A stretch of 14,428 nt of DNA from JABDGZ01 sp964487685 (lineage in GTDB: Bacteria > Omnitrophota > Gorgyraeia > Zapsychrales > Fredricksoniimonadaceae), in the NCBI GenBank assembly GCA_964487685.1, contig CAZASA010000057.1:1-14428 (forward strand). Direction: 5' to 3'. Under the pieces are notes generated by a model, which made no database searches, was not told where the DNA came from, and worked only from the letters and a program-made list of their open reading frames with translations. A program made the translations under genes and the position numbers. This document shows positions 1-12,000 of this stretch, in pieces. Position 1 is the first letter of the stretch. Each line of letters begins with the position of its first letter.

Positions 1-3000
1 GATCTCTTGACGTAAATATTCCAAATTTTGTTGCGGGGTCCTTCCTGCCAGGAGAGAATCCATTCCCATTAAGCATTGATCCAGTGTTGCTTCACTCGGA
101 TTCTCAAGACCTCGATGAATTAGAGAAAGTGTTTTTGCTCTTACTCCTGTAGCAATCTCCATCTCAATATATAAATGACCTCTGGCGATTGCTTGATCGA
201 ACTTCTGTTTTAACATCTCAGTCCTCACAAACCTATCAGTGGGAGAGCCGATCCAGGCGTCCGCGGGCTCTGGGGTTTTTAGGATCGGTCTTCTATTTAA
301 TGATGATTCTTCATCCGCATGAGCATTAAATATCCCTCGAGCTCGTGAATGGCGGTTGGCAGGGCGAAGTGTTGTCCAAAGTTGACCGTTGGCATCTAAT
401 TGAAGCCGGCCGCCTCTTGATAAGCCAAATGGACGACGATCAATATAGCTGGGAGCCATTTCCTTGACAAAAGTCGGACTAACTGTTAAATTATGAATAA
501 TTCTATTTTCAGAAGTCTTCCCAAAACTTCTTGAACTTTTATCAAGCCCATTAACGTTGCCCATCCCACCAGGCATAATCCTTTTGTAAGGAGCTATTAT
601 GCTTAATTCACCCATGCCTTTAAACCATGCCCAAAAACAAGAGATGGCTAAAACCTTCTTTGACCTTAGTAAACTCACCTTTGCCACATTGATCTTAGGC
701 GTGCTGGTCACTGATAAACTTGATACTGCTCTTATCGTATTTGGTGCATTTGGTGCATTTATGTTTACTTGCTTATTTTCTGTTGCTACAATACTTATTG
801 GATCCGAAAGGGGAACTCTATGAATAACCTCCTGTTGTTTATGCTTCTGATCACTATTTTTGCTATAGTCGTTGGCTTTCTGGCCATCCGTAGCAACAAC
901 TCCGCGCAGACCAAATAATAAAAAGTTTTCTTTGACTTCCACCAAGCATAAACCTTCCGGCAAGAATGTGGATCCTTTCTCAACATACAACAATAGGTCA
1001 ATCTCGGCCTTGTTCTCATAGTAAGAGTTGATGGCCAAAACTCTACAATGCGGATCGATGCTTAATAAACGGTCTAAAACAAATAATTCAGTCCTATACC
1101 CGCTATTAGAAATAGCTGCTTTTAATAAATGCGTTTTCATTCCAGGAATTCCCGCATATTCTACGATCAACTCTTTATATCGGCCATCCTTATCAGTGGA
1201 CCATAGCCGATCAATGATGGTCTTTAAATCTTCTCCTGCCCCAGCCCAGGCATGTTGGGGGTCTCTGATCTTGCGCAGGTCTATACAATTCAACTTTTGT
1301 TCAGGGAGTAATGCGTTGTATTCGAGAGGTGTTAATAAGTGATAGATGGGTTCACCGGTGGGGGTCTTACCTGTTAGCATGGCTGGAATAGGAGTCCCGT
1401 CTTTAAGTTTACTGCGCTCATTGATCCATTGGATAAGAGCACTGATACGTTCCAGGAAGATCCTTCTTGATCTGTCGTATTGACGATGCCCCCCCAGGTC
1501 AAATGCGGCATGACGTTTATCGTTTTGATTGGCTTCCCCATAATGATTAAATACATTATCAACACAGCTATCTTTGGGTTTGGCTTCCAAAATGAAATGT
1601 TTGAACAAAATTCTCCAGCTACTTCTGCGTCTGCTGGAAGCTAATAAAAACAATGCATAGGGAAAAAATGCGATACTGATCACCATAAAATACGAGACCA
1701 TAAAAAAGAGCCTTCCATAATATTTATAACGGAAAGCCTTCTTAATTTGCTCAAAATGGGAATATAGAAGCCAGAAGAAATTAAGTAAATAAGGATATTT
1801 ATCGTCTTGATGGACCTGATCGAATTTTAATATACCAATCCGCCGCAATTGGTCCTGATAAAAATAATATAAACCGCCGCGGCGGACAATAAAATACCTG
1901 ATCAAATGACGATGACGGGCTTCTTTCTTGATAAAGATAAGCTTGTCTTTGACAACGCCCGATCTTAGCGTCCTTTCAGGATTACGGGACAAGAATATCG
2001 GGTCTTCGTTGTCTAACAAATTTAAACCGTTTAAAAGGACTTGATCATTATTCTTGATCGCTATTTTGACGACCATATCCAGTTCCTTTTTAATTAGCTT
2101 CTTAGCATCAATCTCCGTGATCATGCGGCCTCTTTTAATGGCCCAAATATTGAACCCTGAGCAATTGATCAAGATCATAGCTAATAGCAATACAGCTATC
2201 GGGATACTATAGATCCCAAGCCAGATCAAAATAAAAGGAATGGATAAACTAGCCATCATGGCTAATATAAATATAGAGCCATTTAAATACCTGGTTGTTG
2301 GTGATCGCTGGTTCTTTTGTTCTTTGATCAAGGAAATAAGGAAGGCTAGAGCCTGCTGATCGTCATTGGGATATAATGCTCTGCTGATCCCTCCCAACAT
2401 CCTTGCGCCTACATAATCCTCTTTAACTTGTCTTCTTGAAATATATAACCGATCAAATATATATTCATTGATCTTTGTTTTGATCGCTTCAATATCCAAC
2501 TCTTTTTTCTGCCAGCTCATAGCAGTCCGATATCCCACCTTATAAAATTTCGGATATTTAAATCCTTTTTCCCCAAAGGCCAATCCTGCAAAAGAATCTC
2601 CAAACATATGATGCCTATCATCTAATTTCAGACTTATTGCTATAAAATGTCCCAATTCATGGGTCAAAGTTGACTGGTCCCAATCTCTTAATATAATACG
2701 ATTTTCTTTCTCGTGATAAGACGCTGCCTTATTTGAAAACAACTTATATATAGAAATTTGAAGTATTATTAAATATACAAAACCGATAATCCAAAAATTC
2801 TTAGCTTCTAATGAAACAATCAAAGTAAGAAGTACCGTAAATATGGAATATTTAAGATTTAATCTGTTTCTTTCGCTAGAAAGGCGGACTATTCTTAAAT
2901 TCTTCAAATTTGTCAAAATAAGGACTTCTTCCTCAGAACCTGACTTAATAAACCGCTTAATAAAGTCCTCAATGGTTGACCGGACTTCTTCGGCGCGCGG

Positions 3001-6000
3001 TACACCCTTTTGGATCTTTAACTGAGCAACCGCCTGCCTGACTTTATCGGAAGCCCGTGCGCCCAAGCGATTGGTTTCTTCATCTGCATGAGCATTAAAT
3101 ATCCCTCGTGTTCGTGAACGACGGTTGCCTGGGCGAAGCGTTGCCCAAACCTGACCGTTGGCATCTAATTGAAGCCGGCCGCTTTTTGATAAGCCAAATG
3201 GACGAAGGTCGGTATAGTTTACGGGGCCTTGAATAGATACTACAGCCGACTTAACGTGAGCAATCAAATCTTCTTCTGCCTTCAATATTTGAGGAGGTTC
3301 AATCCCTATCCTTGCGGAAACAGAAAATGGATCACACCACATCAATGCGTGCAGAAAACTCATTCCTCCGCCATTTAATTGGGCCCAGCCTGCGCGATGC
3401 GCACGAATATAGCTCTCAAGCGCTAGTAGATATTCCTCGATGGCTTGTTGATTTTTAGGATCAGCATCAGGATGCGCTTTAACAGCATCAATAAGCCTGG
3501 TAATATGCTCCTTGATCTCCCTCAAACTTAATTGACCTTGTTGATCGATTTTGGAAAGCACTTGCAGATATTCCACAATGATCCGAACCCTGATGACCAG
3601 AGTTTTTTCATTAGCATAAAGTTTCAATAAGGTTTCCATGTAAGCATGCCGGCTTCGCGGATTGACCAAAAGTAAAAGCATTGGATCAAGTTGGGGCCAA
3701 TGCAAGCCATCCGCTTTAGCGCCCCATTTTATTAATCTCCAACGAAGCTTTGTCCTTAATTGCGGCAGTGTTAGGAACAGGACTTTTGTCATGTCCAATA
3801 AATGAAGCGCTTGGAACCTAATTCTCAATGAAATTTCATCATCCAACACATAAGCACGGTCTAAAATATCAAGAAGATTGATAAATACAGGCTCAATCCC
3901 TGATGCGTCCCCTGTCACATTGACCCTAATAATAAGATCGTTATTAATTGATTCTAAATACCTCATGTCTTCTACGGGTGTTATATACCTCCGCGCCACT
4001 GCCGGAAGGAATTCACGCTCCATTTGTATCAAAAACGCTTTTTTAGCCCTTTCACGGAAGGTGTCCTCATAAGCAGGCCTTCTTTGCATTGTTTTATTCA
4101 TTAAGGCTAGAATAGCTTGTCGGGATTGTTCAAGGATCCATTTTTGATCAACGGACTTCTTTTTTAAGGCCATATTCCCTATCTTACGGATAGCATTTAC
4201 TTTCTCATCCATAAACCAAGATCTCTCGTTATGCATCCCTGCTGTTAAGAAAAATTCGAGCGTATTGACGTTTGCTATTAGTCTTTTGATTAGACTTACA
4301 TATGAACGCGAAGCTTGCGCCAGGAGAGCAGTTGCTGGATCGTCCTTTATTTGGCTCACATCCATAACGACCTTCCTTGGCCTATTTAATTTCCTTACTT
4401 CTTCTGTCGCTATAAAAGCTTCTTTATTGACTACTTGAAAATATCTGCTCAATCGGTCGACCATCTCAATGCTTGATCCTTCTCCTGCAATCGTCCTCAA
4501 TAATTCAATTCCTTCATCAAATTTCATCAAATTGACGCGATGCGTTACGCCTAATTGTTCAAATATGCTATTCCACGTTACGATGACCTTTCTGACCTGG
4601 TCCATCTCCTTGACCGCAGCAGCCAATGTGATGCGCACAACCCTGGGGTAAAGCCCAGCACTGACAAATTCAATTCTTGGCTCTTCATCAAGCCTGGTCT
4701 TTGCGCCAAGGCGGTCGTTATCCATTAAATCAATAAAAGGTTTGGGGTGTATTCCTTCCACTTCCGGCGGCAATTCATCCATGCACATCGCATGATGTTC
4801 ACCCAAGGCTGTTTCATAGGTCATTACATTTTCCGAGATCAATTGTATTTTTTGACCGAGACCGGCTTCGGTTAATGCTTTATTTAACGCACTTTTGAGT
4901 GGTTTCCTGTCCTTTAACGTTTCGGCATGTCGGATCAAATCGCGTACTTTGTGCCCAAAAGCGGCCACTTGGCTTGGGCCTAATTCCAGCCGCCGCTCCC
5001 AGGAACGTACTGCCCTTAGAAAACAATTCCCGAATGAAAGAACGGTGATCGTATATCTATTACGCTTATGATCATCATGAACGGTAATACAGCCTTCGGC
5101 TTCCAATTCCCCAAGGGCCATTAACTGCCAGTCAAAAGTCCGCTGGTTTTTGCCATTGCGAAGATCCGTCATTTTAAGAAGTACCGGTTCTCCTGACGGA
5201 AGGCCAATGCCTTGAAGAACGATCCCTGAGGCCAGCTCTAATTTACCTCCGGACCGCATCCTTAAAAGCCATGGACGCGGCCATCTTTCTGTTGAATTTT
5301 TATTCTCAATAATTCTGTACCAATCCCCCTGAGAAGCCAATCCATGCTCTATGACCGTTTTTAGACTCGGCAATATCTTCTCCCTTAAAGCAAAATTGAT
5401 CGCTCGATAGGAAAATGATTCTTCATTGTGTCCATGATAACCTTCCCAACTTAAAATCTGGGATATCTGTTCAAGGGTCAATGAAGGGCCTTTTTGAACA
5501 CCACCCGTGGCACCAAAACGAAGTGAGAAGGTCAACCAATCCCTGTATGGAAGTATCGCACGAGCCAACCCCAGGATGGTATTAAGGTTCTCGCGATCAC
5601 CTGCCGACCCAACGGCTTTTTCATCTGCAATTATTTCCAATAGTGAAGATCCTTCAGGTGTTCCGGAAGCCGCCTCTGTCTCCGTAAAATCAAATTCGCG
5701 GGAACCCTTGCCGCTCTTTCTGCGCTGATAAGCTTTAAGCCACGCGTTTCCTAAAGATGTTGTGACGTATGATGAGAATTGCGTGTCAGGATTTGGAATA
5801 TAATTTCGCGCCGCTTGGAATAATATTTCATAACCAATAGATTCAACTTCTTCCTGATCTAATCCCTTTGGATTTCCCCTGGAAATAAAGATAAAACCGC
5901 ATCTTGCTCTTGCCACTGCTATCAAGGTTGTTCTACCCAAGAATTCATTGATCCATTTTTCCCTTTGCTCGCATTTTTGTTTATATCGGAACACCGCACT

Positions 6001-9000
6001 TTCGACTTGCTCGAAAGAAGTTTTTTGATCTGCACCAACCATCGCGAAGTCACGTGATAACAGGTCAACCTGTTCTGGGGTCTCGTGGCTTATGACATAA
6101 AGGCCCGGATAAGCTTCTTTAAGAAAAAGATCAAAAAGCCTTTCATAATGCTCTCCATGGCCTTCTTTAACTAGGACAGTTGCTGCGGCCTCGAAAGTGA
6201 TGTCCCTAAAGATAAACGCATGCAGTTCTTCCCTATAAATTCCTGCTAAAAATTGGGCTGCCTGTACTGGTGAGAGAAGCCCTTCTTGGCCAACAGCCCA
6301 TGCCAGCCCATGGATGAATGCACAGAACGCGTTATAAGCATCCGTCGTATTGTCCTGGTCGACCCATGAAGGCAGCGGGGAAACCGTGTCTTCGGCAATT
6401 TCTTCGACTGCGGCGGCCCCCAACACCAATTCAAGGAACTGGGCCGCGATAAATCCAATCACCCGTTTGTCTGTCACTGAAATGTTTTCACCGGCAGGCA
6501 AATGCTGGACCGCTCTTGTGAGAATTAATGAAGCGATGGTGGACCTTGTGTTTACTTTCACTGCTATACGCTCAAGGATGCTGGAACCCAGCACAGGCAA
6601 ACTGACCTGCTCAAGAAGCTGCAGTGCCTTTCGGCCAGTAATTACATCAATGCCATTGCCTTGGCCTGCTGACCTGATCAAATCCAAAATTTCCACAGCC
6701 CTGGATTCTTCTTCCTCAAAAGGACCAATCCCCTCTTCAACAGCAGTTATTAATCTCTCCACGGCTCCTTTTTCTCTTTGCCCGTTCTTTCTCCCTGTAA
6801 AAAAATGATAAATTGATGCTTCGCTGACCGGTTTCTTCGATAAGTCACCCACTATTAAACTTATATCCTTGCTAATGTCCTTAAATGATGCTCCATTGCA
6901 CCTGGCCTCAATGATCTTAAGTTTTTGCTCTGCAGTTAATCCTGCAAGCTCCGGCAATCGGGCCGCACTTAACCCAACCAATGTACGGAAGCTGTCCTTT
7001 ACATGACCGCTAATAAACGCAGTTTTCTCCGGCGTCTTCCCTCTTAAAATGTCTAAATAATCTGATATTCTTTCCCTCTGTGCTGTATCAAGACGTATAC
7101 GCATCGTTTGTTCAATAATGTCAAAGACCCCTAAAGATTTTGATTGATTCAGGGCCTTGCCAAAGAGACTTCTGCTTAGGTCACTTTCCGAGATCCCCAT
7201 GACCCGTGCGACAGGGCGATCAACAAAATCAATACCACTCTTCTCCTGTGCTAAAGCCCACAAAAGCACAAAACAGGCTTGTCTGCCCAATTCACCTTCA
7301 TGGTATAACTTAATGGCTACCGCTGCCGCGCGTCTGCGTTCATCTTGATTTGTTTTAGATAAAAATTCCTGAAACCAAATCCGCTGTGGATGCGGCTGGC
7401 AAGCTCCTGCTTGCGGCTCGACTCCCAGTTTATCCCAATCCAATTTATTTTCTTTGACCCAACTCCCCAAAGCATCGGATGTAACTCCTAACCATGCGCT
7501 GACCTCATTTACTGATGCAGACAAATTGATCACCCGAATGGCCGCAGCTGCCTGACGAATGAGGCCAATACTGATGATGGGACGTCCATAAACAATTCCC
7601 AAGGCCGCTGAATTTTGATGGTGTTTTCTTAAATATTTCGTAAGGCTTTCCCGTGAGATCCTCAATGAATACGCGATCATCTCCATGGTCGGGCATTCAC
7701 CTACCAAATTAAGCAAGCGGACTGCGTATTTGATCTTACTTTCACTGATCTTCTCATCCGCGATCTGGGAAGATAAATCATGCGGCATACTATTTAAAAA
7801 GTCCAATAACCGTGCTTCATGGACATTCAATTCAGAAGCCATACTGATCGTATCCGGCACGATCGCGCGCTGGGACAGGCTTGCAATCGCGATCTCAATC
7901 TGGCCTATGGAAAGCGGGCCCTGCCGGACAAGAGCCGTATCATCTTGTAGCCTCCAATTGCTGATCTTGGTGGAGAGGCGGCCTTCAATGATCAATCGCA
8001 ATTGCTGCGGACTGACACTAATAAATTGCGCAACTTGGGACAATTTTAGACGGTCCTGATTTATTGTGGCCTCAGCTATTTTTGCTTCCCATTGTTTGTT
8101 GCTCCAACGCAACGGCTCGCTGTCCGCACGGTCAATGCACATCAGGAATGCGGCTTCATTTTCAGCACGAACTTGTTTATCAACTTCAACGTGCGCTATC
8201 CCATCAATCGTCTCTAAATATTCATGCCTAAAAATGATCTTTACGCTTTCATATAAAGCATCTTCGTAATTGTTCGGGAAGCGTCTGAAAACTTCCCGTC
8301 GAAGGTTCATTTCTATGCCATTGACAAAGACAATGCGCAAGACCCCTTCATGAACATAGGCAAAAATCCCGGCCTTTGATCGGGCAGACTTTAACGTCCG
8401 GAAAGCTGTCTTGGTATTAAATGACTTCTGTGAGACAAGCCGGTCAAAATCTTCAATAGGAACACCGGAAGTTAAGTCTTCCTGTATCATCGCAGCGATC
8501 TCTTCAGGAGAGAATTCGCCATAATAACCATGCTGCGCGCTAACGGTCGTGATTTGTATATCTTCTATCGCAACAGGCTTGATCTGGATGATCCTGCTAT
8601 ATACTTGCGAAGACCATTGCGGTTTAGCTGCATCTTCTTGTAAACGTTTCTCGATCCTTTCGCGTTCATCGTTGGCCAAGGAATTTGGATCATTTTTATA
8701 CTGCTCATGATAATTTCTTAAGATCGGTTCGGCGGCAACAACATCAGTCGGTAAATACTCCGCCAAAAGGACCTTCACTCCTGCCAAGGAAACAGCAACG
8801 GTTGTCGATAATTTTTTCCCATCTTGACGGACAATTTCATTTTGTAAATATTTTAAGATGTTCTCTCCTGGAACAAGCAAGATCACAGGCTTCGTGAAAT
8901 CATCCATCGATGGCATCAATATCCCAGGATAATGGCGTATACTCTCTTCAAATATTTTATAGAGAGAATCTGCCCGGTGTATAGTTCGGTTAGCATAGTG

Positions 9001-12000
9001 GGTTGCAGCGATAAACCCATTGAAAAGGGAATTTTCATCAAAAGAGGCTCCCATAAAATCAACTAAGAATTTCTCATTTGGTATACCATTTTGTTCGTTG
9101 ATCAATTTCTTCACATCCTGTATAGCCCCCATATTCCCCATCTGCAAAAAGATCTTAGCTACGCCTAAACTCGTTCCATGCAAGCAAACCCCATCAAATT
9201 TTGTACCATTTCTTCTATACCAGGACCGGTATTTATCCTGCGGGCTTCTGCGTAACTGCTTGATAACAAAGAGCGTTAGTTTTGACATTAAAAGAATTGG
9301 CAATCCAAGCATCAAAACAATATCTGCAATATTTGTCACGTATTTTCCCGAGCCATAAACAATCTCTAGCCAATCAGTCCCCTTCCCTGTCAACAAAACT
9401 TCTAATCCATTTCCCAATAATGTGCCGGTAAATAAACCTAAGGCAATGCGCGTAAAATTTGTTTTAACTATTTGTTTATTCCGTCCAATGGCATCAAAAA
9501 CAAGTAAGATCACCATAAGAATGGCGGAAATAATCACTCTGGGTTGAACACCGCCGTAATGATACAGCAGGAAAAGATCATGAGAGCCAAATAATAGGGC
9601 TTTGATTGAGGTTATATACTCTTTGAAAATGCTTGATGATGCAAGGAGCGGTGATTGAGTTCTAACCAACGGGTTCTTTAGTATTAGAATAAATATCAAT
9701 TTGGTCAGCCAATCCAATCCAATAATGGTCATGGCTATCCGAAAACTCAGGTCCTTAAATAAATTACGGAATTTAAAATTAGCACGGTGATCGGCAGGGA
9801 AATCTTTAATAATAGCTTTCCATTTGTTATTAAAAGAACTGTCATTGGCCCAAAGATTCAATAAACTATGGAAATTCCAGACAAAAGAAAAACCAACGAA
9901 AAGAGCGAACCCGGAAGATAAAAATGCCAAGGCCAGCGCATTAGGCAGGGCTATCATTAATATGTAATGTAACGGCGGGGCCCTGGGCGCGTTTTGGTCC
10001 TTCATAGGGATATAATGCGCTGCCACAAACAAGGCCCAGACAAGTACTGCCGCGACAATGCTTGGTAAGAAGTGACCAAGGGCCAAGGTCAAAGTCCAGA
10101 ACACAACTTGTTCGATAAAGGTCTGACAATTCCATGCCTTTTTCTCACCCAACCAATGACGTAATATCGGTATCATCCCGGCGCTGGGGGCTGGTTTAAC
10201 TGGCGCTTTCATGGGAACTATCAAACATTGCTGGATGGAATATTCCACGGGTTTATGGCTGAATTCATGCTTTGCTTTAAAATCGAATGTTTCATATCCC
10301 TTGGCCAGTATAACTCTCTGGATCTCGGAACGATTGGAATGGATAACGCTCTCCTTGGGAATGAGCAGGGCATCACATTTAAGGGCCACGGCCAGGTCCT
10401 GGGCATAGTCGATCATTTCGTTATAAATGTCTTCGCTGGCAACCCTGGTCAAAAGTTTGATCGAAGGATTTATCCCCGGAAGGACAAGATAACGTTTACC
10501 GCCTTCTTCTATGATCAAAACATGCATACCGCCGTTGGCCCTGTTGAATTCATCCCATAGGATCACATACATAAAATTCGGATTGTTCCAAAGTTTTTCA
10601 TCAACCACCGTGCAAACACCCATATTAAGCCCTGCTACGCAATGCGGTTTGCTTTTGGAAACCACAAACCGCAGGTGCATGGTCTTTTCTTCTTTGTTAA
10701 ATATGTATTTCTGGGACACTTCGGATTGCATGGCACTGTAATCACTGCCTTGCAATTGTTGCGTGATCGCCAATGCTTCCTTGCCCAGACCTGGCTTGAA
10801 TTCCAGGCGGGATAGAAAATCAACGATCTCCTGGAAGGTGGTTTTATCTTTTAATTGCTCCCATATTGTTTCAAATACCGGATCACCTCTGAGCTTAAGT
10901 AAGGTTGCGATATCCTCCTTTTTCTTACTTTCATTCTTATCGCTTTTGAAAATGCTTTCAATGCTCTTAGCCGCTTTATAAGGATTATTGATGCTCCCAT
11001 GCTTCTCGGTGATAGCTTTATATTTTATTGGATCCTTAGTTTTATAGATGTCTAAGCATTCAGTGACCAGGTCTCTCAGAGTGTCCCCCACAAATTCTTT
11101 GATCTTCATGATATCCTTGATCATCCCTACAGAATTGGGCAGGCGCACATGGCGTGTTGTAATATAAAACCGGTAAAGACGGGTCATAAGATCTTCTCTG
11201 GAACTGTAAAGGGTGTTGTCCTTCCAATGTTTTAACAGGTCCTCAGCCAAGGCAAGGACCTGTGCAGGTGTGAAGGTGATATCCTTTTCTTCATTGACCT
11301 TGGCAATGACATCGATCAGGGTTTGCCACGCTGTTTCATCCAAAGGCTTGGCAGGATCTTTAAGGATGTATTTTCCGATGCTTACCTCAATACCCTTATT
11401 CTGAAGATGGGCTGGTATCATTGCGACATCTTGTTTGCGATCAGGCATCATCTGGTAAAGTCTGGCATATTGCTTTCTTTCAGTCGTCACTGTCGGCGAT
11501 AATACGTACATGAGCATCGCCCCAAAGATCGGGTCATCTTGCACTTGAGAGGTCTCTCCTGCTACTATTTGCTGATGGATCAACTCACAGCGGACTTTAA
11601 GGGCTTGTACTTCCTGAGGGTTATTTTTATAGGCCTGATATATTTCAATGATGGGATAGGATATCTGAGCTAAAAAAGTGCTGATAGTATCTTTCTCAGC
11701 TGATACGGGTTTAGCGATCTTCCCTTCCTGGATCCCTTCCTGGATAAAATTCGATAGATAGTCATAGGCGAGTACGGAATTCCCTTGGATGAAGTCCAAT
11801 AAGAATTTCAGGTCCTCTTCAGAGGCAATGGCCTTTTCTTGCCAAAGTTTTTCAACAACTCCAAGGCATAAATATGCTCCGACGGTCTGATTGACAATGA
11901 CCGGCTTTACAAAACCGCTCCATGCTGACGGGTATTTCGTCAGAAGACCGGATAATTTCTCGATAATACCAAAGGTCGCTGCTTCAGTGCCATGGAAAAA

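Noticed and set aside
574..576. ATG on the minus strand (MPGGMGNVNG) as the true start of a downstream gene
   Set aside because: Kept only as an alternative: an AAAAGG lies too close (three bases) to be a good ribosome site, and the frame upstream has no stop. It becomes the preferred start if the giant frame proves to be broken at 577-925.
795..1019. 74-codon minus-strand frame in a different register
   Set aside because: It overlaps both the nuclease core and the plus-strand small genes, and its composition is unnatural (cysteine- and arginine-rich).
1028..1342. 104-codon plus-strand frame near the nuclease core
   Set aside because: The opposite strand carries the E...D...E-x-K nuclease pattern; this product is serine-rich without a fold.
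2518..2520. In-frame ATG (MSWQKKELDIE) as the start of a separate gene
   Set aside because: The frame is open upstream, and the HELGH domain to which it belongs begins before it; no good ribosome site precedes it.
6350..6808. 152-codon frame on the plus strand
   Set aside because: It lies opposite the helical spacer of the giant frame. The product is serine-rich and low in order, with no ribosome site and no recognisable fold, as expected of a shadow.
7685..8059. 124-codon frame on the plus strand
   Set aside because: It lies opposite the helix-turn-helix cassette. The product has no recognisable motif and is rich in serine, arginine and isoleucine from reversed codons.
9020..9358. 112-codon frame on the plus strand
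   Set aside because: It lies opposite the LspA-like and HGTS domains, whose motifs are clear on the minus strand.
10211..10560. Two overlapping plus-strand frames opposite the GNAT-like domain
   Set aside because: They compete with each other and with a minus frame of clearly natural composition.
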